Shown: positions 1 to 5,844, numbered from the stretch's first letter. The stretch: DNA of 5,844 nucleotides from Chitinophagales bacterium (GCA_014380545.1 JACMJP010000449.1:1-5844); one strand, 5' to 3'. Numbers and translations: made by a program. Notes: generated by a model not told the origin, from the sequence alone.

Positions 1-765
1 GGGGCAACCACAAACTATTGCACATGAGTTTACATCTATAAATAATTGATTTATTTCTGCAACAGTTAATAACCTGTCATAAAAAACAATATCATCAACA
101 CGACCAACATGACCAACACCTGCAGGCCAGCCGCCGCCAATCTGAACCGGATCTGATGGTGAACTTGTAACAACAGGTCCTGAAAAATTATAGATTAAAA
201 CATTATCAATATACAATGTCCATACTGAACCAATATTATCATACATCGCCACTAAATGGTGCCATCCCAGCCCGGGTGTTGTAGCATGAAAAGTAACAGG
301 AGAAAAATTATATCCCTGGAAGGGTTTATTCAAATCATAAATACACAAATGATAATCGGAAGGAACAGGTGAGTTTGCAGTATTTGTTTTATTAAATAAC
401 ATTTCCAAATCACTGATTGATCCAGTATATCCTCTGTACCACATACTGATTGAATAGTCTTCCCCTGCTGTTATATCAAAAAAATTACTTACCTGAATAG
501 TCAAATAATCGGTTGCTGCTAATTGCAATGCACAGTTTGGATTTCCAAATCTGTCGGGGCATGGGAATGGCGCCCCTGTTGGGGTTACAGAAAATGCATT
601 GGGAGACAAATCAGTTAAACTTCCGCCACCAAATGTGATGTATAACTGTTGCTGTACTGTTGGCACTTGTGCATTTGCAAATTGGAAAGAACAAATTAAA
701 ATAAAACAGAGCGCTATTTTTTGTAAATACTTTCTGTTGATGCAGCATGTAATTTTGTTTTTCAT
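1..765 (-). CDS. Secreted LamG/concanavalin-like domain protein (3' end outside window)
   Basis: The frame is open from an ATG at 765 to the window edge, giving 255 codons without a stop, so the C-terminus is missing. An in-frame TAA lies 12-14 bases upstream of the ATG and the next Met is at residue 108, so the start is well constrained. Residues 1-32 form a signal peptide: a basic N-region with two Cys, a hydrophobic core IALCFILICSF, and likely cleavage after FANA before Q33. Residues about 40-243 read as a LamG/concanavalin A-like jelly roll. The segments LGWHHLVAMYDN (166-177), WTLYIDNVL (182-190) and GRVDDIVFYDRLLTVAEINQLF-type ending (221-242) are typical of Laminin_G_3 domains in Bacteroidota surface proteins. 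A short Cys-rich stretch (C248, C252, C254) follows and probably starts a linker or further domain. The family commonly binds carbohydrate or protein outside the cell, but the ligand cannot be read from sequence. The missing end may carry a T9SS sorting domain (inference). The gene lies 68 bases downstream of the NHL lipoprotein gene on the same strand. Confidence 0.85.
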   Translation of the reverse strand, partial: MKNKITCCINRKYLQKIALCFILICSFQFANAQVPTVQQQLYITFGGGSLTDLSPNAFSVTPTGAPFPCPDRFGNPNCALQLAATDYLTIQVSNFFDITAGEDYSISMWYRGYTGSISDLEMLFNKTNTANSPVPSDYHLCIYDLNKPFQGYNFSPVTFHATTPGLGWHHLVAMYDNIGSVWTLYIDNVLIYNFSGPVVTSSPSDPVQIGGGWPAGVGHVGRVDDIVFYDRLLTVAEINQLFIDVNSCAIVCGCP

Positions 766-833
766 AATTTTTCTTATTTAACTAGTTAATTTAAAATTAA
801 TTTCTGTTTTTACTATCAGCCTGGTGAAATATT

Positions 834-2093
834 TTATTCCAGATCCGTACTTAATTTATATCTGCAAATCCTGTTATTTCCTTTATCAACAACGTATACA
901 ATTTCCCTTAAATAAGCCACACCTAGTGGGTCAATAAAATTAAAAGGTCCACTCCCTTCTCCACCAAAACTTGCAATTATTTGTTTTGTAATAGAAGAAC
1001 CTGCAGGAGGATTTACACCTTCATATCCTTTTCTTGTAAACTGATATAATGAATCCGTTTCTGCATCCGTAACAAAAATATATCCTGTGAAATCAGGAGC
1101 TATATAAACATCGGTTGGATCAATAAAACGCTCCGGTTCATATAAAAAACGATCAGCTTTTGTATAGTCAAATGCAGTTAAAAATGCATTTTCACCATAA
1201 CTTATTCCTGCCTCAACATCTATTGTTTGTGTTATCCATAAACATTTATATTCTGCTGAAGGATTAGTTAATGTGATGATAAACTCTGCTGAATTAGAAA
1301 TTCCACTTAATGATTGTGGCGGTGCAGCAAATGTTGCGATGGCAGAAATATCCCATGCTGATCTTAAATTACTTGTGGTTGGTGATAATCCGTTTGCATA
1401 ACCAACATTATTTCCTTCTGCATCAAAAAATAAAATATTGTTATCCGTTCTTGCAATTCCCGCAAGATCATTTCTGGGACCTCTTCTTGCAGCATATAAA
1501 GTATTATCACTTAAAGTTGATATACCTGTAAATTCTACTGCAATATCATCATCACCTCTGAAAGAAGTTATTGCTCTAGAAGCATCACAATACGGATGAA
1601 TGATAGTGTCAATAATTTCTATATTACCTGTTGCAGTTCCTGTGAGGTGATAAATTGCTGCTACGTTTTCTGTTGTGCCATTTCCATCAACATCAAAATC
1701 AATTCTGCCTGCAACATAAGTATGCAGCCTTCTGTCTTGTGTTACGTCAGTTGCCCCCTGAATAAATATTGTACTATAAATTTTTCCTGTTTGATCTAAA
1801 ATATTTAAGCCATTATCATCAATTACATATATCATTTCATCATAGCCGCAATAAATATCTCCTGGATTAATAAAGTCAGTCCAAAAAGGTAATATTGGTA
1901 CATAGCCCACTTCTGATGGAATTAAATTCGGATCAATTGCACCTTCTTCAAAAATTTCATCAACGGTTTCATCTTCTTTTGTACCGAATAAAAAATTGCA
2001 ACTATTCAAAAAGGCCATTGAAATAATTAAAATAATAATGCCTCCATCCTTTAAAACAAACCGCTTACTTTTTAATTTAATAACAACGCTCAT
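834..2093 (-). CDS. NHL-repeat beta-propeller lipoprotein
   Basis: This 419-residue protein is complete, with an ATG at 2093 and a TAA stop. The N-terminus has a basic region (residues 1-16), a hydrophobic stretch (about 17-29) and a lipobox-like LNSC with the acylated Cys expected at 32. An acidic tract (39-50) follows. It is therefore probably a lipoprotein of the outer membrane or cell surface. NHL-like propeller blades can be recognised at about 75-104 (GDIYCGYDEMIYVIDDNG), 324-356 (IDPTDVYIAPDFTGYIFVTD) and, most clearly, 385-415 (DPLGVAYLREIVYVVDKGNNRI). The middle is diverged but blade-like. A loop DFDVDGNG (132-139) resembles calcium-binding D-x-D-x-D-G loops. NHL propellers usually mediate protein or ligand contacts rather than catalysis, and no catalytic motif is visible. 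The exact role is unknown. The gene is 99 bases downstream of rpiB and 68 bases upstream of the LamG gene on the same strand. An AT-rich leader without Shine-Dalgarno precedes the ATG. Ordinary secretion by signal peptidase I is less likely because of the LNSC motif. Confidence 0.85.
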   Translation of the reverse strand: MSVVIKLKSKRFVLKDGGIIILIISMAFLNSCNFLFGTKEDETVDEIFEEGAIDPNLIPSEVGYVPILPFWTDFINPGDIYCGYDEMIYVIDDNGLNILDQTGKIYSTIFIQGATDVTQDRRLHTYVAGRIDFDVDGNGTTENVAAIYHLTGTATGNIEIIDTIIHPYCDASRAITSFRGDDDIAVEFTGISTLSDNTLYAARRGPRNDLAGIARTDNNILFFDAEGNNVGYANGLSPTTSNLRSAWDISAIATFAAPPQSLSGISNSAEFIITLTNPSAEYKCLWITQTIDVEAGISYGENAFLTAFDYTKADRFLYEPERFIDPTDVYIAPDFTGYIFVTDAETDSLYQFTRKGYEGVNPPAGSSITKQIIASFGGEGSGPFNFIDPLGVAYLREIVYVVDKGNNRICRYKLSTDLE

Positions 2094-2168
2094 TTAGTTT
2101 ATAATTTTAAAAAACAAAAATTTAAATTCTTTTGAAATAATTCTATCTAAATAAAGTGGAAAAGCAGT

Positions 2169-2200
2169 ATTGCTGGATGTAAAAAATTTTTATCAGCAAT
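2169..2200 (-). terminator. Possible weak hairpin at the rpiB 3' end
   Basis: A perfect 7-bp inverted repeat (ATTGCTG at 2169-2175, CAGCAAT at 2194-2200) encloses an 18-base AT-rich loop. One arm contains the last codons and stop of rpiB. On the minus strand the downstream sequence has only a short T run (CTTTT, about 9 bases past the stem). It could attenuate or end the rpiB transcript before the lipoprotein gene, but the long loop and weak T tract make this uncertain. Confidence 0.25.
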
Positions 2201-2633
2201 TTTCTGAAATCTTTTCTACCCTTCTTGCATGTCGTCCGCCTTCAAACTCAGTTGCAAGAAAAATCTCTATAAAGTGAATCGCCTCTTTTAAAGTGATAAA
2301 TCTTGTTGGCAGGCAGATCACATTTGCATCATTATGCTGCCTTGAAAGGGCAGAAATATCATCCCGCCAAACTAATGCGGCTCTTATATTCTTATGTTTA
2401 TTGGCAGTAATTGCTACTCCATTACCACTACCGCATAAAAGGATCCCAGCGTCACAGGTTTTTGATTCTATACTTATTGCAACAGGGTGAACAAAGTCCG
2501 GATAATCTACACTTTCTAAAGAAAATGTTCCAAAATCTTTTACTTCATGACCTATTTCAGTAAGATGTTTTATAATAGAATCTTTATGCGGAAACCCGGC
2601 ATGATCGCAGCCAATTGCAATTTTTTGTTTCAT
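2193..2633 (-). CDS. rpiB: Ribose-5-phosphate isomerase B
   Basis: The enzyme interconverts ribose 5-phosphate and ribulose 5-phosphate in the non-oxidative pentose phosphate pathway and is cytoplasmic. At 146 residues it matches the usual RpiB/LacAB length. Diagnostic motifs are present in order: GCDHAG (8-13, with D10 and H11 in the sugar-phosphate site), DYPDF (43-47), CGSGNG (67-72, with C67 as the expected catalytic base), SRQHNDANV (97-105, with H100 for ring opening) and FEGGRHARRVEKI (130-142, with R134, R137 and R138 for phosphate binding). Residue 69 is Ser where E. coli RpiB has Thr (CGTG), a conservative change. N71 replaces the hydrophobic residue at that loop position. I recall CGSGNG as common in Bacteroidota homologues. 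The ATG at 2633 places M1 directly before the first beta strand, so the start is secure. A TAAATTTG -7-like element lies 4 bases upstream of the start codon, which would give a very short or absent leader. The divergent neighbour is a protease with no obvious metabolic link. LacA/LacB are less likely, given the overall RpiB motif set. Confidence 0.96.
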   Translation of the reverse strand: MKQKIAIGCDHAGFPHKDSIIKHLTEIGHEVKDFGTFSLESVDYPDFVHPVAISIESKTCDAGILLCGSGNGVAITANKHKNIRAALVWRDDISALSRQHNDANVICLPTRFITLKEAIHFIEIFLATEFEGGRHARRVEKISENC

Positions 2634-2637
2634 ACTA

Positions 2638-2645
2638 CAAATTTA
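2638..2645 (-). promoter_or_regulatory. Candidate Bacteroidota -7 promoter element for rpiB
   Basis: On the minus strand TAAATTTG matches the Bacteroidota primary sigma factor -7 consensus TAnnTTTG exactly. It ends 4 bases before the rpiB ATG. The -33 TTTG element is poor: a TTTC lies 16 bases upstream (2662-2665). With the usual spacing, transcription would start at or next to the start codon, implying a leaderless or near-leaderless mRNA. This is inferred from the motif only. Confidence 0.35.
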
Positions 2646-2673
2646 TGAAAGATGAATTTAAGAAACGATGAAT

Positions 2674-2685
2674 ATCATATATGAT
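2674..2685. promoter_or_regulatory. 12-bp perfect palindrome in the divergent intergenic region
   Basis: ATCATATATGAT is a perfect palindrome located 41-52 bases upstream of the rpiB ATG and just upstream of where the -33 box of its candidate promoter would fall. Such symmetry and position fit an operator for a dimeric regulator. Palindromes of this length also arise by chance in AT-rich DNA, so the functional call is weak. Confidence 0.2.
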
Positions 2686-2754
2686 TTATTTCGGAAATGG
2701 AGATGCGGTCACATTACCAATCTTCCTGTAATAATGGAAGGAACATCCTCATCG

Positions 2755-2762
2755 TAAATTCG
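2755..2762 (+). promoter_or_regulatory. Weak candidate -7 element for the subtilase gene
   Basis: TAAATTCG differs at one position from the Bacteroidota TAnnTTTG consensus and ends 31 bases before the subtilase ATG, which would give a leader of roughly 25 bases. No good -33 TTTG is visible at the expected distance. The AT-rich segment between this element and the ATG has no Shine-Dalgarno, as is normal in the phylum. Confidence 0.2.
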
Positions 2763-2793
2763 TGAAATTATTATTAAACTAAAAATTACCAGT

Positions 2794-4029
2794 ATGAAAA
2801 GAATTTATTTTGTTTTTGTAACCCTTTCAATCTTCTACTTTACATCGTGCCAGAATGATGTCTCTGACCCTGCTATGATGGAACAGGAAGTACTTGATGA
2901 CACCCGGATTGCCAATACATTTATTATAAGTTTTACTTCTAATTATTTAACTCCTTTAAAAGAATTGAATTTAAAATTTGCTTCACGGGAAGAAAAGGGA
3001 GCATACGCTGAAAAATACAGGAATGAGATGATTGAAAAAATTAAAATTTTTCTTGACGAAAAAAATATTCAGGAAGAAAATGTGATTTATTATTATACAA
3101 GCACATTAACAGGATTTGCAGTACAATTAAGTGCTGATGCTGCTAATGCTTTAAGAAATGATAAACGTATTGCAAGTGTTGATGCAGATGCTGTTGTAAA
3201 AATTCCTACTTACACAGTTGAAAGTATTGAAGCAGGAAGCAGCAGGTCGCAAACAACGCCGTGCGGAATTTCCAATGCAGGGGGTTCTGCTGATGGCAGC
3301 GCAAAAACTAACTGGATTTGGATAATTGATAGTGGTGTTGATACGGATCACCCTGATTTAAATATAAATACTTCATCACCATATGCAAAATATTTTACGG
3401 GAGGATCTCTTGAAGATTGTTTAGGACATGGAACACATGTAGCAGGCACTGCTGCTGCAAAAGATAACGGGATTGGAGTTATTGGAGTAAGTGCAGGGGC
3501 AACTGTTGTTCCTGTAAGAATATTTGGTTGTGTCGGAACCACATCTACCAGTATGATAATTTCTGCAATGGATCATGTGGGGACATATGATGTAGCAGGT
3601 GATGTTTGTAATATGAGTTTAGGTGGATATGTTGGAACAACTTGTTCAACTTCTTACAGCGGAAAAACATCACTTGAAAATCTAAGTGCTGGAGGAACAT
3701 TTGTTGTTGTAGCCGCAGGGAACGATGCAGGTAATGCAAAATATTATGCACCTGCCTGTATAAATGCTACAAATATTTGTACAGTTGCAAGTATGACCTG
3801 CGCAAAAACCTGGAGCAGTTTTTCAAATAAAGGAAAGCCACCGGTTGACTGGATCGCAACAGGAAGTAATGTTTATTCAACTTATTTAAGTGGCGGTTAT
3901 GCTACAATGAGCGGAACAAGTATGGCAACTCCTACAGTCGCAGGAATTTGCCATGCAAGGGGAGGCTTGCCTGCTAGTGGTGGAACGGTACTTAAAGGTG
4001 GTGTTACATACAATATTGCAGTAAGATGA
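2794..4029 (+). CDS. S8 family subtilisin-like serine protease with I9 prodomain, possible lipoprotein
   Basis: This 411-residue exported endopeptidase is complete. Residues 1-18 form a signal peptide ending in FTSC, which may be a lipobox (Cys19, although Phe at -3 is atypical). If so, the zymogen is lipid-anchored; otherwise it is freely secreted. Residues about 40-137 resemble an inhibitor I9 prodomain: it starts at NTFIISF and ends with LTGFAVQLSADAANAL and IASVDAD, and it normally chaperones folding and is cleaved off. The catalytic domain (about 155-400) has all key residues: D179 in IIDSGVDTDHPDL, H212 in GHGTHVAGT, oxyanion N310 in VVAAGND, and S376 in SGTSMATPTVAG. C209 and C246 sit where proteinase K/aqualysin-like enzymes have a disulfide. 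The catalytic region contains nine Cys in all. The protein ends about 25 residues after the Ser motif, so no T9SS C-terminal domain or other accessory module is present. It is divergent from rpiB and closed by a strong terminator, so it is probably monocistronic. Substrate is unknown: nutrient proteolysis or processing of surface proteins are both possible. Confidence 0.95.
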   Translation: MKRIYFVFVTLSIFYFTSCQNDVSDPAMMEQEVLDDTRIANTFIISFTSNYLTPLKELNLKFASREEKGAYAEKYRNEMIEKIKIFLDEKNIQEENVIYYYTSTLTGFAVQLSADAANALRNDKRIASVDADAVVKIPTYTVESIEAGSSRSQTTPCGISNAGGSADGSAKTNWIWIIDSGVDTDHPDLNINTSSPYAKYFTGGSLEDCLGHGTHVAGTAAAKDNGIGVIGVSAGATVVPVRIFGCVGTTSTSMIISAMDHVGTYDVAGDVCNMSLGGYVGTTCSTSYSGKTSLENLSAGGTFVVVAAGNDAGNAKYYAPACINATNICTVASMTCAKTWSSFSNKGKPPVDWIATGSNVYSTYLSGGYATMSGTSMATPTVAGICHARGGLPASGGTVLKGGVTYNIAVR

Positions 4030-4060
4030 TATTTTGATTAATAGTAAATTTTAATATTGA

Positions 4061-4094
4061 GGTGATAAATGGAAATTTATCACCTTTTTATTTT
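4061..4094 (+). terminator. Strong intrinsic terminator after the subtilase gene
   Basis: A perfect 10-bp stem (GGTGATAAAT at 4061-4070, ATTTATCACC at 4075-4084) encloses a GGAA loop, which fits the stable GNRA tetraloop pattern. It is followed at once by TTTTTATTTT (4085-4094). It starts 31 bases after the protease stop. No T tract follows on the other strand, so it acts on plus-strand transcription. It implies that the next gene has its own promoter within the 45 bases before its ATG, or depends on read-through. Confidence 0.9.
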
Positions 4095-4129
4095 ATTAAT
4101 TTTACATGCGGTTTAAAATAAACACCAAT

Positions 4130-5844
4130 ATGAAAATTCATTTACTCCTTATTATTTTTTCAACTTTTGTTTTCATTTCACAGGCACAGGTTAATCTTGT
4201 TCCTAACCCCAGTTTTGAAGATTATATAGATTGCCCTTATGGGTTTGATGGTTTTTTTGGATCTGAGTCTACTTTTTATATTGTTGACCAATGGATGCGT
4301 CCAAGTTCAGGAACTTCAGATCTTTTTAATTCATGTGCATCAGTTGGTTCAGGAATGAATGTTCCGGATGCTTTTTTTGGATATAGATATGCGCATACAG
4401 GAGAAGGATATGCAGGAATGTACACAGTAATTTCAGGATACAGGGAATATATTCAAACCCGCCTTACTGATACACTTGAAGCAGGTAAATGTTATTATAT
4501 CGAATATTGGGTTGCACCCGGGTTTAAAGTAGAATCAGGATACTATTATAACCTTACAACAGATGAATTCGGATTAAATATTTCTGATGAAAGATATTTT
4601 GATGAATTTGATTATGGTGTAATTGATATTGAAGCAAACCTTGAAAACCCTGAAGGATATTTTTTAACTGATACGGTAAATTGGAACAAGACAGGTGGAT
4701 TTTATACAGCAGAAGGCGGTGAGGAATGGATCATCCTTGGTAATTTTAAAGATGATGGCGATACAGATCCAATTCTCATTGATTCAGCCTATGAAGATTT
4801 TGCTGCATTAAGTTATGGATATTTTTTCGTAGATGATGTTATGGTTACACCTGCTGATAGTGCGATATATATTAATGATACTTCTTTATGCAGTTTAACC
4901 TATACTATTTTAGGGCCTGTTGGCGGTGACTCTTATTTATGGAGCACAGGCGATACAACATTAAATATTACAGTAACTGAAACCGGTTTTTATTGGCTTG
5001 ACATTTCTACTCCATGCGGGATACTTTCTGATACAGCATTTATTAATTTCGTTACAGTTGCTGAAGAATATATGTCAGAAGAAGTTGAAGTTTGTTCTAC
5101 TTCATTTCCATATGAATTATCTGCACCTTCCGGATATTCTGAATGGTTGTGGGACAGTGGTGAAACAACAGAATCGATCACCGTCAATGAACCGGGAATT
5201 TATATTGTTACAAGTGCAGTTGAATGCGGAACCCTTACAGATACAATATATGTTACAACAACCTCATTGCCTTCCTTATTTATCGGAAATGATTCTTTAA
5301 TTTGCGCTGATCAACCATGGAATATTCTATTAAGTGCTAATAATGAATTTTCAAGTTATGAATGGAATACAGGTGAAACAACACAATCAATAACAATTAC
5401 GGGAGCTGGTATTTATTCTGTTAACGCATCTACGGCTTGTGGAACTGTATTAGATGAAATTGAATTTACTTCAAATCCGTTGGAAGGAATTGTTGTTGAT
5501 CTTGGTAATGATATAGCTCTTTGCCCAAATTATTCAAACAATAGTGTAACATTTACTGCACCAGATGATCTTCCAACCTATTTCTGGAATACAGGAAGTA
5601 CTGAACAATCAATAACTGTATCTGATCCCGGAACATATTGGGTTACTATAAATAATCCTTTGTGTAATGACATTGGTGATAGCGTTAGAGTTACAGTTTG
5701 TAATGATCTTTTTTTGCCGAATGCATTTTCTCCAAATAATGATGGAATAAATGATCTTTTATATTTAATAGGCCTGCTGCCAGAAAATTTAATTTCATTT
5801 ACTGTTTATAATCGCTGGGGAGAAATTGTTTTCGAGACAAATGA
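4130..5844 (+). CDS. Secreted multidomain Ig-repeat protein with CHU_C type T9SS sorting domain (3' end outside window)
   Basis: The frame is open for 571 codons from the ATG at 4130 to the window edge. The signal peptide covers residues 1-19 (core LLLIIFSTFVFI, cleavage likely after SQA before Q20). Residues about 22-240 form a domain opening with NLVPNPSFEDY and closing with YFFVDDVMV. This resembles the jelly-roll, carbohydrate-binding-like domain often found at the start of Bacteroidota surface proteins. Residues about 252-524 hold four Ig-like modules of about 70 residues. From residue 528 FLPNAFSPNNDGINDLLY and VYNRWGEIVFET mark the gliding-motility-associated C-terminal domain (CHU_C, type B T9SS signal). 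Roughly 40 or more residues of it lie beyond the window. The protein is therefore predicted to cross the outer membrane through the type IX system and act at the surface or outside, plausibly in adhesion or polymer binding. No catalytic motif is visible. An in-frame ATG at 4106 would add eight residues (MRFKINTN). I prefer 4130 because it gives a normal-length signal peptide after an A-rich leader, but 4106 is possible. Confidence 0.92.
   Translation, partial: MKIHLLLIIFSTFVFISQAQVNLVPNPSFEDYIDCPYGFDGFFGSESTFYIVDQWMRPSSGTSDLFNSCASVGSGMNVPDAFFGYRYAHTGEGYAGMYTVISGYREYIQTRLTDTLEAGKCYYIEYWVAPGFKVESGYYYNLTTDEFGLNISDERYFDEFDYGVIDIEANLENPEGYFLTDTVNWNKTGGFYTAEGGEEWIILGNFKDDGDTDPILIDSAYEDFAALSYGYFFVDDVMVTPADSAIYINDTSLCSLTYTILGPVGGDSYLWSTGDTTLNITVTETGFYWLDISTPCGILSDTAFINFVTVAEEYMSEEVEVCSTSFPYELSAPSGYSEWLWDSGETTESITVNEPGIYIVTSAVECGTLTDTIYVTTTSLPSLFIGNDSLICADQPWNILLSANNEFSSYEWNTGETTQSITITGAGIYSVNASTACGTVLDEIEFTSNPLEGIVVDLGNDIALCPNYSNNSVTFTAPDDLPTYFWNTGSTEQSITVSDPGTYWVTINNPLCNDIGDSVRVTVCNDLFLPNAFSPNNDGINDLLYLIGLLPENLISFTVYNRWGEIVFETN
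4889..5701 (+). repeat. Four tandem Ig-like modules within the T9SS cargo protein
   Basis: Four diverged protein-level repeats start at Cys 254, 322, 392 and 465, with periods of 68, 70 and 73 residues. Each has a first Cys, then 17-21 residues later a Trp in a W-[SDN]-[TS]-G-x-T motif (W271, W341, W412, W486). Then come S/N-I-T-[VI] and G-x-Y strands and a second Cys (296, 366, 437, 512). The paired Cys, 42-47 residues apart, suggest one disulfide per module. Nucleotide identity between copies is low, so these are old duplications rather than a recent DNA repeat. Such modules usually act as spacers or adhesive units. Confidence 0.8.

Noticed and set aside
599..781. Open plus-strand frame of about 60 codons
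   Set aside because: It runs antisense through the N-terminus of the LamG protein, whose frame has a signal peptide and clear domain. The plus-strand translation has no family-like features.
778..789. 12-bp palindrome TTAACTAGTTAA upstream of the LamG gene
   Set aside because: It lies in very AT-rich DNA only 13 bases from the start codon. Such palindromes are expected by chance at this composition, and nothing around it resembles a promoter pair.
2717..2745. Short inverted repeat CTTCC...GGAAG in the divergent intergenic region
   Set aside because: A 5-bp stem with a 9-base loop and no T tract is too weak to call as a terminator, riboswitch or operator.
4998..5300. 100-codon plus-strand frame, and an opposing minus-strand frame at 4990-5187
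   Set aside because: Both are out-of-frame shadows of the Ig-repeat gene. The main frame holds the conserved W-x-T-G modules and continues into the CHU_C domain.
5833..5844. Apparent ATGA stop at the very end of the window
   Set aside because: The TGA is out of frame. In the gene's frame the last codons are GAG ACA AAT followed by an incomplete GA, so the protein continues beyond the window.
1..5844. CRISPR array, insertion sequence, tRNA/rRNA or toxin-antitoxin genes
   Set aside because: I looked on both strands for spaced direct repeats, terminal inverted repeats with transposase motifs, and tRNA-like or rRNA-like segments. None was visible, and the five genes plus short AT-rich gaps account for the sequence.

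Overview
The window looks like chromosome from a member of the Bacteroidota (Cytophaga/Flavobacteria/Sphingobacteria type). The DNA is AT-rich. Starts lack Shine-Dalgarno sequences. Four of the five genes encode exported or surface-anchored proteins. The last gene ends in the beginning of a gliding-motility/type IX secretion C-terminal domain (CHU_C type, key motif FLPNAFSPNNDG), which is essentially confined to this phylum. I cannot name the species.

Left part, minus strand, reading from right to left: rpiB (2633-2193) encodes ribose-5-phosphate isomerase B, the only cytoplasmic metabolic enzyme here. A 419-residue lipoprotein with NHL-type beta-propeller repeats follows (2093-834). Next is the first 255 codons of a secreted LamG/concanavalin-like protein (765 to the window edge). 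The gaps of 99 and 68 bases allow co-transcription but do not show it. A possible weak hairpin sits at the end of rpiB.

Centre: a 160-base divergent intergenic region (2634-2793) separates rpiB from a plus-strand S8 subtilisin-like protease (2794-4029). It holds a near-consensus Bacteroidota -7 element very close to the rpiB ATG, a 12-bp perfect palindrome just upstream of that promoter, and a weaker -7-like element facing the protease. The protease has a signal peptide with a possible lipobox, an I9-type prodomain and an intact Asp/His/Asn/Ser catalytic set. A strong intrinsic terminator follows it (4061-4094).

Right part: a large secreted protein runs from 4130 off the window end. It has a signal peptide, an N-terminal jelly-roll-like domain, four tandem Ig-like modules of about 70 residues, each with a Cys pair and a W-x-[TS]-G motif, and the start of the CHU_C sorting domain.

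Taken together this is a run of cell-envelope genes: surface binding or adhesion proteins, a protease and a surface propeller lipoprotein, with a housekeeping isomerase embedded. No mobile element, CRISPR array, RNA gene or defence system is visible, and I see no convincing undescribed system. The points most worth following are the Ig-repeat T9SS cargo, the Cys-rich possibly lipid-anchored subtilase, and the rpiB upstream region. No gene-free stretch exceeds 160 bases.
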